Shown here: positions 56,668 to 64,000 of the stretch, one piece after another | Numbering within the stretch: the stretch's first letter is position 1 | How the letters are laid out: the number at the start of each line of letters is the position of its first letter | Origin: an uncultured Erysipelotrichaceae bacterium | Lineage (GTDB): Bacteria > Bacillota_I > Bacilli_A > Erysipelotrichales > Coprobacillaceae | Assembly (NCBI GenBank): GCA_900538465.1 | Contig: UPXV01000002.1 | Span: 42,605-106,604 of the forward strand | Reading direction: 5' to 3' | DNA length: 64,000 bases | Translations under genes and position numbers: made by a program | Notes under the pieces: generated by a model | What the model was told of the DNA's origin: nothing | The model's input: the letters and a program-made list of their open reading frames with translations, nothing else | Database searches by the model: none

Positions 56668-57333
56668 TTAACGTTTATCTACTTTTTTCACAATGAAGTC
56701 ACCAATGCCTTGGATTACAAAAACAATAACCAAGACAAAGAATGTTGCTGTATACATAACAACCATATTTTGTCTGACAAATCCATACATATATGCCAGA
56801 TTTCCAAGTCCTCCAGCACCGATACATCCTGCCATTGCTGTATAACCAACAAGTGATATACCCATGACTGTAATACTTGAAATTAAAGCCGGTTTTGCTT
56901 CTGGAAGTAAGACTTTGGTGATAATTTGTAAATTGCTTGCTCCCATTGCTTTACTTGCTTCAATTGTTCCCTTATCTACTTCACTCAATGCAATCATACA
57001 CATTCGGGCATAGAAAGGTGCACTTGATATGATTAATGCTGGTAAAGCAGCTTTTGCACCTAACATTGTTCCAACTAACAAAGTTGTTACTGGTAAAAGT
57101 AAAAAGATTAAAATAATAAATGGGACTGCTCTTAATAAATTCACAATAAAATCTAAAATACGATTTATGATTTTATTAGGTTTTAAGCCATCATCTTTTG
57201 TAACATAGAGAATAATTCCTAAAACAAATCCTAATATCACTGCAATTAATAATGATATAAAAGTCATAAAAATTGTTTCTTGAATAGCCACTATCATTGC
57301 ATCCCAATCAATTTGACTTAAAATCTCATTCAT
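56668..57333 (-). CDS. metI: methionine ABC transporter permease
   Basis: A 221-residue permease with five hydrophobic helices. The cytoplasmic loop EASKAMGASNLQIITKVLLPEAKP couples to the ATPase (EAA motif). The first residues after the ATG and the order ATPase-permease-lipoprotein identify MetI. It starts one base after the metN stop. Confidence 0.94.
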   Translation of the reverse strand: MNEILSQIDWDAMIVAIQETIFMTFISLLIAVILGFVLGIILYVTKDDGLKPNKIINRILDFIVNLLRAVPFIILIFLLLPVTTLLVGTMLGAKAALPALIISSAPFYARMCMIALSEVDKGTIEASKAMGASNLQIITKVLLPEAKPALISSITVMGISLVGYTAMAGCIGAGGLGNLAYMYGFVRQNMVVMYTATFFVLVIVFVIQGIGDFIVKKVDKR

Positions 57334-57334
57334 T

Positions 57335-58354
57335 TTATATCACCTCCACAATCACTTGATAATCTTTAAATTTTTGAATAATTTCATCATATTCTTCTTT
57401 ATTGCCACCAAGGATATTAACAATCAAAATACCAAACGAACTATCTATTGTATTTGTTAAATTTCCTGAAACAATACTAATCGATAAATCTGTTTCTTTG
57501 ATAACACGAGAAACAATGGGTTGTCTTGAAATGTCTTCATCAAAAGTTAAACGTAATAAGATACCATCAGGATATATCAATTTTAAATCAGCATTTAATT
57601 TATCATCATCTACTTTACTTGAGATATCTCTGACAAAACGTTTTGTAATTGTATGTTGAGGATGTTCAAAGATATCCTTCACATGTCCTTCCTCAACAAC
57701 TTTTCCCTCACTCATAACTGCAATACGGTGACAAATCTTTTGAACAACTTCCATTTGATGTGTAATCATCACAATTGTAATATTTAACTGTTGATTGATT
57801 TTCTTTAATAAATCTAAGATTTGTTCAGTTGTATCAGGATCTAAGGCACTCGTTGCTTCATCACAAAGCAAGATTGTTGGATCATTTGCCAATGCTCTGG
57901 CAATTCCAACACGTTGTTTTTGTCCACCAGATAATTCACTTGGATAAGCATTTTCTCTGCCTTGTAAACCAACAAGTTCAATTAATTCTTTGGCTTTTTT
58001 TTGTCTTTCTTCTTTTGCAAGACCAGCAATTTCTAATGGCAATTCAATATTTTTTTGAACTGTTCTTGACCATAAGAGATTAAAATGTTGAAAAATCATA
58101 CCAATCTTTGTACGTCTTTGACGTAATTGTTGGGCATCACATTTTGTAATATCTTCTCCATCAATCAAAACCTCACCACTTGTTTGTTTTTCTAATTGAT
58201 TGATAATTCTGACTAATGTTGATTTTCCAGCACCACTATAACCAATAACTCCAAAGATTTCACCATCTTGAATTGTCAAATTGACATCTTGACAAGCATG
58301 AATATCACCTTTTTGAGTATGAAATGTTTTTGTAATATGTTTTAATTCAATCAT
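57335..58354 (-). CDS. metN: methionine ABC transporter ATPase with NIL domain
   Basis: A 339-residue ATPase. Walker A GYSGAGKSTL, signature LSGGQKQRVGIARAL, Walker B ILLCDEATSALD. The C-terminal NIL domain (about 265-339), which inhibits transport when methionine binds, has LIYPDGILLRLTF and GILIVNILGG. TGGAGGGAAT precedes the ATG. First gene of metNIQ, behind a T-box terminator. Confidence 0.95.
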   Translation of the reverse strand: MIELKHITKTFHTQKGDIHACQDVNLTIQDGEIFGVIGYSGAGKSTLVRIINQLEKQTSGEVLIDGEDITKCDAQQLRQRRTKIGMIFQHFNLLWSRTVQKNIELPLEIAGLAKEERQKKAKELIELVGLQGRENAYPSELSGGQKQRVGIARALANDPTILLCDEATSALDPDTTEQILDLLKKINQQLNITIVMITHQMEVVQKICHRIAVMSEGKVVEEGHVKDIFEHPQHTITKRFVRDISSKVDDDKLNADLKLIYPDGILLRLTFDEDISRQPIVSRVIKETDLSISIVSGNLTNTIDSSFGILIVNILGGNKEEYDEIIQKFKDYQVIVEVI

Positions 58355-58378
58355 ACAATTCCCTCCATAAAATATAAA

Positions 58379-58632
58379 AACTCGTCCTTAAGCAAAGGAC
58401 GAGTATATGACCCGTGTTACCACCTTAATTCATTGTTACATCACTATAACAACCTCTTCGAGTACCAACATACTCTAGTACTTTAACGGGTACATCCGCC
58501 ATTGGCTCATTATTCACCAATGAAACTCCAAGACCATCTTCATCCATTCTCCCTTATTCTTTTCCACCAACCAAGAACTCTCTAAAAAGTTGAAACAGAT
58601 TACTCTTCTCTTCACTGTTGTTGCTAATATAT
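58379..58632 (-). promoter_or_regulatory. T-box riboswitch, probable tRNA-Met
   Basis: On the minus strand, AGAGAG (58578-58583) and GGTTGGTGGAAA (58561-58572) mark stem I. The T-box AAGGTGGTAACACGGGT is at 58410-58426, with the UGGU bulge that would pair with tRNA ending in ACCA. The terminator ACTCGTCCTT/AAGGACGAGT (58380-58404) precedes metN. AUG codons at 58535-58537 and 58541-58547 are specifier candidates, fitting a methionine importer. The 5' end is approximate. Confidence 0.9.
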
Positions 58633-58672
58633 TATCGCTTATCAAACAAATTGTCAAATATTTTTTCAAAAA

Positions 58673-59839
58673 TCAGATAAAAGAGTGATCAATTTGAATC
58701 ACACAAAAATAAGAAGCATTTAATTTTTGGACTTCTTTTTCGATTTTTTCTTTTAACTCATGATGATTGATTTGATCACCTGCTGGTAATAAAACATCAA
58801 ATATCAAATTGGTATGAGTTGGACCACTCACAATACGAAAATCATGAATACTATAATTTTCGTTCATTTGATTGACAATAAATCTGACTTTTTCTCTAAG
58901 ATGATTAGTCAATTCATCATTCATATCGATAGGATCCATATGTATCGTTGTTAAAATATTAAACTTTTCTAGTAAATTTCTTTCGATCAAATCAATTTGA
59001 TCATGAATAATCATAACATCTTGACGACAATCCACTTCAGCATGAAATGTCATATATTTACGTCCTGGTCCATAATCATGCATCATAAAATCATGAATGC
59101 CTAAGACTTTATCATATCCCATAACATATTCATAAATCTGATCAACCAATTCTTTATCAGGAGCTTGCCCTAATAATGGATCAACCGTATCTTTAAAAAT
59201 ATCAATACCAGATTTAAGTACAAATAAAGAAACAATAGCCCCCATAATCCCATCAACTGGTAAATCAGTAAAAACACTTAAACATAAGGCAATAAGTGTT
59301 GCAGTTGTTGTTAAAACATCATTTAAACTGTCTTGTCCAGCTGCTTTTAATGATGTTGATTGAATCAAATGACCAGCCTTTTTATTAAATGCAGCCATCC
59401 ATAACTTCATTAAAATAGAAACAATTAAAACAATAACAGCTGTTACTTGAAAATTTAATTTTTCTGGTTCAAAAATTTTCATAACTGATTCTTTTAATGA
59501 AGAAAAAGCAACTAACAAAATTAAAAAAGCAATCACTAATCCTGTAATATATTCATATCTTCCGTGGCCATAAGGATGATCTGTATCAGGATGTTTCCCA
59601 GCCATTTTGAATCCAAATAACGTTGCAAGATTGCTTCCCATATCAGATAAGTTATTCAATCCATCAGCTTGAATGGCTACTGATTTGGTTAAAAAACCAA
59701 ATAATAATTTAAATACAACCATAAAACCATTACAAACAATAGACAAAATACTACAAACAATTCCATATTTTTCTCTGACTTGTCCATTCGCTGTATCTTC
59801 ATAATTTTTAATAAATTTTTTTACAATAAACTGAAACAT
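58673..59839 (-). CDS. cation diffusion facilitator family transporter
   Basis: A 388-residue CDF transporter. Six helices are followed by a cytoplasmic domain (about 215-300) and a long tail. Metal site residues appear in AIQADGLNNLSDMGSN and HPDTDHPYGHGRYEY. The family exports Zn2+, Fe2+ or Mn2+ in exchange for protons. AAAGGAGG precedes the ATG. It stands alone, between the T-box and a small gene. The metal is unknown. Confidence 0.92.
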   Translation of the reverse strand: MFQFIVKKFIKNYEDTANGQVREKYGIVCSILSIVCNGFMVVFKLLFGFLTKSVAIQADGLNNLSDMGSNLATLFGFKMAGKHPDTDHPYGHGRYEYITGLVIAFLILLVAFSSLKESVMKIFEPEKLNFQVTAVIVLIVSILMKLWMAAFNKKAGHLIQSTSLKAAGQDSLNDVLTTTATLIALCLSVFTDLPVDGIMGAIVSLFVLKSGIDIFKDTVDPLLGQAPDKELVDQIYEYVMGYDKVLGIHDFMMHDYGPGRKYMTFHAEVDCRQDVMIIHDQIDLIERNLLEKFNILTTIHMDPIDMNDELTNHLREKVRFIVNQMNENYSIHDFRIVSGPTHTNLIFDVLLPAGDQINHHELKEKIEKEVQKLNASYFCVIQIDHSFI

Positions 59840-59871
59840 ATTTCCTCCTTTAAAAGAAGAGAGATGTCTAT

Positions 59872-60222
59872 TTAAAAGACATTACAAATCTTTTTTAAAT
59901 AGATATCTCTACCAATTCTTTCAATTAATCCATTATCTTCCATCTCTTTTAAGTAACCATCAATCTTTTCTTGATCAACTTTTTTATTTGCTAAATCTTT
60001 TAAAACTTCTATGATTTGTGGATGATCATCTTTAATATATGCTTGACCATCTCTATCAAATGAAGGGCTTTTTAACATCACATTTAAACATGCAACATAG
60101 CACCATTTGACTTCTAAACGAATTAATTTATATTGCATTGTATCAAATAATGCATTAGGCATATAGTATTGACCTTCATGTTTTTTTAAATCTTCAATAT
60201 CTTCTTTTGTATAACAGATCAT
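59872..60222 (-). CDS. small protein, unknown
   Basis: A 116-residue soluble protein. GTAGGAGG before the ATG at 60222 selects a start 48 codons inside the longest frame, which overlaps the PHP gene. The end has the look of a winged helix (VDQEKIDGYLKEMEDNGLIERIGRDIYL). No firm family match. It lies just after the PHP gene, in the same direction. Confidence 0.6.
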   Translation of the reverse strand: MICYTKEDIEDLKKHEGQYYMPNALFDTMQYKLIRLEVKWCYVACLNVMLKSPSFDRDGQAYIKDDHPQIIEVLKDLANKKVDQEKIDGYLKEMEDNGLIERIGRDIYLKKICNVF

Positions 60223-60268
60223 ATTTTTTCCTCCTACAAATATAAAATCATTATACCATAAATCTTTC

Positions 60269-61057
60269 TTAATCTCTAACTCTTTTTGTGAAAGTCGAAA
60301 CATCTTCAAAACCAATTCTTTGATAATGTGATATAACATCTTCAACATGTTCTCCAACACGATCACTGGTATGTGAATCAGTTCCTACAGTTATTATTCT
60401 TCCTCCTAAATCATAATATCTTTGGACAATTTCAAAATGAGGAAAACCACATGTTTTTAAATCACGATATCCTGATGTATTGACTTCAATACCCTTCCCT
60501 TTTTGAATCAATGTTTTTAGTATTTCATCAATAATATCCTGATAAAGAGAGTGATCAACATGTTTATCATCATATGGTCCATAACGGCATATATAGTCAA
60601 GATGCCCTAGACAATTAAAACAATCAAACTTTTGAACACATTCAAGTGTATTGGAAAAAAATTCACGATGTGCTTCTTCTTTGGTTTTGCCTTTGAAAAA
60701 ATCTGCAGGATCAAAAAATTCTTTTTGATGAATAACATGGATTGAACCAATCACATAATCATAATCATGAGCATCTACAAAGTCTTGAATTTCATTCATA
60801 TATTCTACATCCAATCCCATCTCTACTCCTATTTTGATACGAATTTGGTCTTGATATTCATCTTGCAATACTTTTAATTCTTCAAAATAACGTTCAGCAT
60901 CTAAATCAAAAGGGCAAAAAGGATAATGAAAATCTTTATGATCAGTAAAACAGATTTCATCAAGTCCCATTTTTATAGCTTGTTTGATATGTTCTCTAGG
61001 ATTGGCTTGACTATCTGATGAAAAATAAGTATGCATATGATAATCGATTTTTCGCAT
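60269..61057 (-). CDS. PHP domain phosphatase (HisJ-like)
   Basis: A 262-residue PHP protein. GGAGGG before the ATG at 61057 selects the start. Metal ligands occur in DYHMHTYFSSD, CFTDHKD, GVEMGLD, IGSIHVIH, LGHLDYICRYG and GTDSHTS, the full trinuclear set of histidinol-phosphatase (HisJ). No other histidine genes are near, so it may hydrolyse a different phosphate ester. A small unknown gene follows. Confidence 0.85.
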   Translation of the reverse strand: MRKIDYHMHTYFSSDSQANPREHIKQAIKMGLDEICFTDHKDFHYPFCPFDLDAERYFEELKVLQDEYQDQIRIKIGVEMGLDVEYMNEIQDFVDAHDYDYVIGSIHVIHQKEFFDPADFFKGKTKEEAHREFFSNTLECVQKFDCFNCLGHLDYICRYGPYDDKHVDHSLYQDIIDEILKTLIQKGKGIEVNTSGYRDLKTCGFPHFEIVQRYYDLGGRIITVGTDSHTSDRVGEHVEDVISHYQRIGFEDVSTFTKRVRD

Positions 61058-61180
61058 AAACTTTCCCTCCATTTTTCCCTATTCTAGCACTTTTTCAATA
61101 TTATGAAAAGATATTATCATATTCTTTGCTTTTTTGGACTATCATATCTATAATGAAAAAAATTAAAAGGAGTTGATTTT

Positions 61181-62104
61181 ATGGAAGTTTATCATCATTT
61201 TAATGAGCTGGTTGGTCATACACCTATGCTTCAACTACACAACATTCAAGAAAGTCATCAATTATATGGAAATCTTTTTGCAAAGTTAGAATATTATAAT
61301 CCTGCTGGAAGCATTAAAGATCGTGTTGCAAAACAAATGATTTTAGATGCGATTAAGGAAGGAAAATTAAAACCTGGGGCAACTATTATTGAACCAACAA
61401 GTGGCAATACTGGAATTGGTATTTGTGCTGTGGCTTCATCAATGGGATATCCAGTTATTATTGTTATGCCTGAAACAATGAGTGAAGAACGTAAAAAATT
61501 AATGAAAGCTTATGGTGCAAAGCTCGTTTTAACACCTGGTCAAGAAGGCATGAGTGGCGCTGTCAAAAAAGCTGAAGAGTTGACTCAAGAAATTCCTAAT
61601 AGTATCATTGCTGGGCAATTTATCAACCCTAGCAATCCAAAAGCCCATTTTTTATCAACTGGTCCTGAAATTGATCAACAAATGGATGGTCAAATTGATA
61701 TTCTTGTTGCTGGGATTGGAACAGGTGGAACGATTACTGGGATTGGCCAATATTTAAAAGCCAAACATCCTGATATGAAAGTGATTGCGATTGAACCTGC
61801 CGATTCTCCATTAATCAGTCAAGGAAAAGCTGGTCCACATCAAATTCAAGGAATTGGTGCTAACTTTATTCCAGAGATTTTAGATAGAGATATTTATGAT
61901 GAAGTGATGACAATCACAAGTGAGGATGCCTATCAAGCTGCAAGAGAACTTGCAAAAAAAGAAGGAATTTTAGTTGGAATTTCTTCTGGAGCCGCTTTGG
62001 CTATTGGAAAAATTTTAGCATCACAAAAAGAAAATCAAGGAAAAAATATTGTTATGATTTTACCAGATGGTGGAGACCGTTATTTATCAACTGATTTATT
62101 TTAA
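61181..62104 (+). CDS. cysK: cysteine synthase A
   Basis: A 307-residue PLP enzyme making cysteine from O-acetylserine and sulfide. The PLP lysine is K46 in NPAGSIKDRVAK. PTSGNTGIGICAVA binds the substrate, GTGGTITGIGQYL binds PLP phosphate, and GISSGAALA is near the end. Length is typical and AAAGGAG precedes the ATG. It is a single gene with its own terminator. The exact sulfur source is not visible. Confidence 0.94.
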   Translation: MEVYHHFNELVGHTPMLQLHNIQESHQLYGNLFAKLEYYNPAGSIKDRVAKQMILDAIKEGKLKPGATIIEPTSGNTGIGICAVASSMGYPVIIVMPETMSEERKKLMKAYGAKLVLTPGQEGMSGAVKKAEELTQEIPNSIIAGQFINPSNPKAHFLSTGPEIDQQMDGQIDILVAGIGTGGTITGIGQYLKAKHPDMKVIAIEPADSPLISQGKAGPHQIQGIGANFIPEILDRDIYDEVMTITSEDAYQAARELAKKEGILVGISSGAALAIGKILASQKENQGKNIVMILPDGGDRYLSTDLF

Positions 62105-62167
62105 GGCTTTGAGAAAATCAAAGTCATTTTTCAATCCCAATTGCATTTATATTTTCTATAAAGAAAA

Positions 62168-62201
62168 AACTTTGGTCATCTTTCATACCAAAGTTGTTTT
62201 T
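62168..62201. terminator. bidirectional terminator
   Basis: AACTTTGGT (62168-62176) pairs with ACCAAAGTT (62187-62195), with T runs on both sides, between convergent cysK and HAD genes. Confidence 0.85.
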
Positions 62202-63007
62202 TATAAAATATGTTCTTGAATAAAACGACCAATTCCATCATGATTGTTGTCATCTGTAATAAAATCAGCAACACTTTTTGTCTTTTCACTTCCATTTGCC
62301 ATAACAACACCAACACCAGCATTTAATGTCATATCATAATCATTGTCGGCATCACCAAAAGTACATAATTGTTGCATAGAAAGACCATGCATTGCCATGA
62401 CTTCTTCTAAGCCATGTGTTTTTGTCACTCTTGGATCCATATATTCATAAAGAACACTTGCTGTTTTTAATGATGAAGATTTGAATTTCTCATTTGAGAA
62501 AGTCTTACTTCTTTCAATCACTGTATCCATATAATCTTCATCACAAACAAGAATTAATTTTGGTTTAGGTTCTTTTAAGAATTCATCAAAATCAGTCACT
62601 TGATAAGGAACTTTATCTGCCTTTGCTAACATCTGAATGTGACGATCATCTTTTGGTGCAAATAAAATACCATTATATGGGATTGCAAAATTCAAATCCA
62701 TACCCTCATAATGTTTCATAATGTCTTTAATCAATTCTCCATCTAAAGGAAAACTTGATTTTTCTACATTAAGAACATAATCATAGATTTCTGCTCCTCC
62801 TGTTCCAACAATCGCATCAACAAGACCTTCAATACCCCATTCTTTTAATAATGTTTGAACACTATTGACATCCCTTCCTGTTGATAAACCAAATAATATT
62901 CCCTTTTCTCTTGCGGCTTTAATCATTTCCACTGTAAAAGGTGAAACAACTTGTTCACTTGTTAGTAATGTTCCATCCACATCACACATAATTGCTTTAA
63001 TATCCAT
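62201..63007 (-). CDS. Cof-type HAD phosphatase
   Basis: A 268-residue HAD-IIB phosphatase. Motif I is AIMCDVDGTLLTSEQ, motif II has FGLSTGRDV, and motif IV is CTFGDADNDYDMTLNAGVGVVMANG. The large cap domain (about 85-190) is typical of Cof/YidA proteins that hydrolyse sugar or nucleotide phosphates. AGGAGG precedes the ATG. A relative with a frameshift lies at 27147-27987. An RpiR regulator lies upstream in the same direction. Confidence 0.92.
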   Translation of the reverse strand: MDIKAIMCDVDGTLLTSEQVVSPFTVEMIKAAREKGILFGLSTGRDVNSVQTLLKEWGIEGLVDAIVGTGGAEIYDYVLNVEKSSFPLDGELIKDIMKHYEGMDLNFAIPYNGILFAPKDDRHIQMLAKADKVPYQVTDFDEFLKEPKPKLILVCDEDYMDTVIERSKTFSNEKFKSSSLKTASVLYEYMDPRVTKTHGLEEVMAMHGLSMQQLCTFGDADNDYDMTLNAGVGVVMANGSEKTKSVADFITDDNNHDGIGRFIQEHIL

Positions 63008-63126
63008 ATTCTTTTCCTCCTGATAACTATAGTCTATATGAATTTTTCCTTAATAACAATTCACATAAAGCAGAATGAAAAAACTTTTTCAATTTTTTAC
63101 TTATAAAAAATAATTTTTTCTCATTT

Positions 63127-63999
63127 TTAAATATTTGGATTAATGAGATGATAATACTCTAACTTATTTTGAAGATTTTTTTCATAATCTAATTCAAAAT
63201 AACATGTATATAAAACATCAAGTATATACAATAAAGATAATCTTGTTGAATATGATGAAATCTTATGATAATGGTCTTCATGTGAACTCATATACAAATG
63301 ATAGTCAACGTGCATATTCTCTTGGATATATTCCGTAGAGGATATTAACAACAAAGGTGTTTTATTCTTTTTAAGCATGGATGGCAATATTGGTGCTAAA
63401 TTTCCTCTCCCTCCAAATGAAATAAAAATAGCAAAATGTGTTTCATCACTTGAAGCCGCCACTAAACGTTGCTGATAGTCTTCAATAGGAACATTCACTT
63501 GAATCCCAATTTCTTGCATCTGAAATTGAAAATTCAATGCAAAAGGGATATTTCCTGCAGAAGTATAAACATCAATATGCTTCGCTTTTTTCATTGCATT
63601 CACACAATGCTTTAATTGATCTAATTGAAAAAGTTCAAAAGTAGACATAATTGTTTGTTCATAATCTTCTTTTAATTTTCCAATAATTTCAAAATGAGTC
63701 TGATTTTGTTGGATTGGAAAATTAAAATCAAACTGATCTCCTTCTTTCAAATAAGCTTCAATTGAACCAGAAATTTTGACTTTTAATTCAGATAATCCTG
63801 AAAGATTTAATTTTTCACACAAACGATATATACTTGAAGTAGAAACATAACATTCTTGACTAATCTGTTTGGTATTCATTTCTAAAAATCTTCCTGGATA
63901 TTCCAAAATAAAATCTGCAACAGCACGTTCACTGTTTGTTAAATCTGATGTTAGAATAAATAACGTACAAGGTAAATGACAGAGAAAGTCATTGATGGT
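63127..63999 (-). CDS. RpiR/MurR family regulator (5' end cut by window edge)
   Basis: The reading frame stays open to the window edge at 63999, so the start codon is not in view. The first visible part includes LTNSERAVADFILEYPGRF then NTKQISQECYVSTSSIYRL, an RpiR HTH. The C-terminal SIS domain (with HFAIFISFGGRGNLAPIL) binds a phosphosugar. A TTG inside the frame is not a likely start because the HTH extends upstream of it. It precedes a Cof-type phosphatase. Confidence 0.86.
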   Translation of the reverse strand, partial: TINDFLCHLPCTLFILTSDLTNSERAVADFILEYPGRFLEMNTKQISQECYVSTSSIYRLCEKLNLSGLSELKVKISGSIEAYLKEGDQFDFNFPIQQNQTHFEIIGKLKEDYEQTIMSTFELFQLDQLKHCVNAMKKAKHIDVYTSAGNIPFALNFQFQMQEIGIQVNVPIEDYQQRLVAASSDETHFAIFISFGGRGNLAPILPSMLKKNKTPLLLISSTEYIQENMHVDYHLYMSSHEDHYHKISSYSTRLSLLYILDVLYTCYFELDYEKNLQNKLEYYHLINPNI

Positions 64000-64000
64000 A

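Noticed and set aside
59872..60366. Longer 164-residue version of the small unknown gene
   Set aside because: The extra N-terminal part overlaps the PHP gene and a strong ribosome binding site precedes the internal ATG at 60222.

Overview
The window is AT-rich chromosomal DNA from a low-GC Gram-positive bacterium. Strong AGGAGG-type ribosome binding sites, a T-box leader, LPXTG/sortase surface proteins, Cof-type HAD phosphatases, RpiR regulators and GH1 6-phospho-glycosidases all point to Firmicutes. Overall composition and gene style suggest a gut Erysipelotrichia/Coprobacillaceae-like organism; that placement is an inference. No rRNA, tRNA, CRISPR array or intact insertion sequence was seen.

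Layout. 1-5.1 kb: the 3' part of an alpha/beta hydrolase, a divergent MATE exporter behind a MerR-type promoter, a decayed gene, an XRE-DUF5680/PNPOx-like pair and a small membrane protein. 5.2-8.4 kb: a sugar unit (RpiR regulator, GH1 6-phospho-beta-glucosidase, cysteine-rich CCG-like protein). 8.4-13.2 kb: TauE/SafE transporter, TetR regulator, then a radical SAM protein-metK-HdeD-like operon. 13.3-23.9 kb: a sortase-pilus operon in the order giant 2525-aa adhesin, LPETGG backbone pilin, class C sortase (frameshifted in a T6 tract next to a perfect hairpin), accessory pilin. 24-28 kb: HAD phosphatase, AraC/EamA/DUF2000 operon and a frameshifted Cof-type HAD gene. 28-31 kb: esterase, ROK kinase, PAP2 phosphatase. 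31.4-32.9 kb: an AbiEi/AbiEii toxin-antitoxin pair of visibly different base composition. 33.6-38.7 kb: a TetR-antiporter-AraC operon, a PAS-GGDEF cyclase and a PLP trans-sulfuration enzyme. 38.7-44.6 kb: a LysR gene and a six-gene redox operon (flavodoxin, CMD, aldo-keto reductase, SDR, FMN reductase, Fe-ADH). 44.6-51.2 kb: GNAT, SDR, MerR, ABC transporter and a two-component system. 51.3-55.8 kb: FMN reductase and TetR (divergent), oleate hydratase, HD-GYP phosphodiesterase. 55.8-58.6 kb: metNIQ methionine importer behind a T-box. 58.7-64 kb: CDF transporter, a small unknown, PHP phosphatase, cysK, Cof HAD and a partial RpiR regulator.

How parts connect. The pilus genes overlap or nearly touch and should be co-expressed. 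A 20-base perfect palindrome inside a 19-bp promoter spacer occurs twice, before the MATE exporter and before the SDR that follows the merR gene 45 kb away, so one MerR regulator probably controls both. Several genes handle sulfur amino acids (metK, cysK, a trans-sulfuration enzyme, metNIQ with a T-box). A GGDEF and an HD-GYP protein indicate cyclic-di-GMP signalling. The least ordinary parts are the pilus locus with its hairpin/U-tract frameshift, the giant beta-helix-like adhesin and the two-site MerR regulon.
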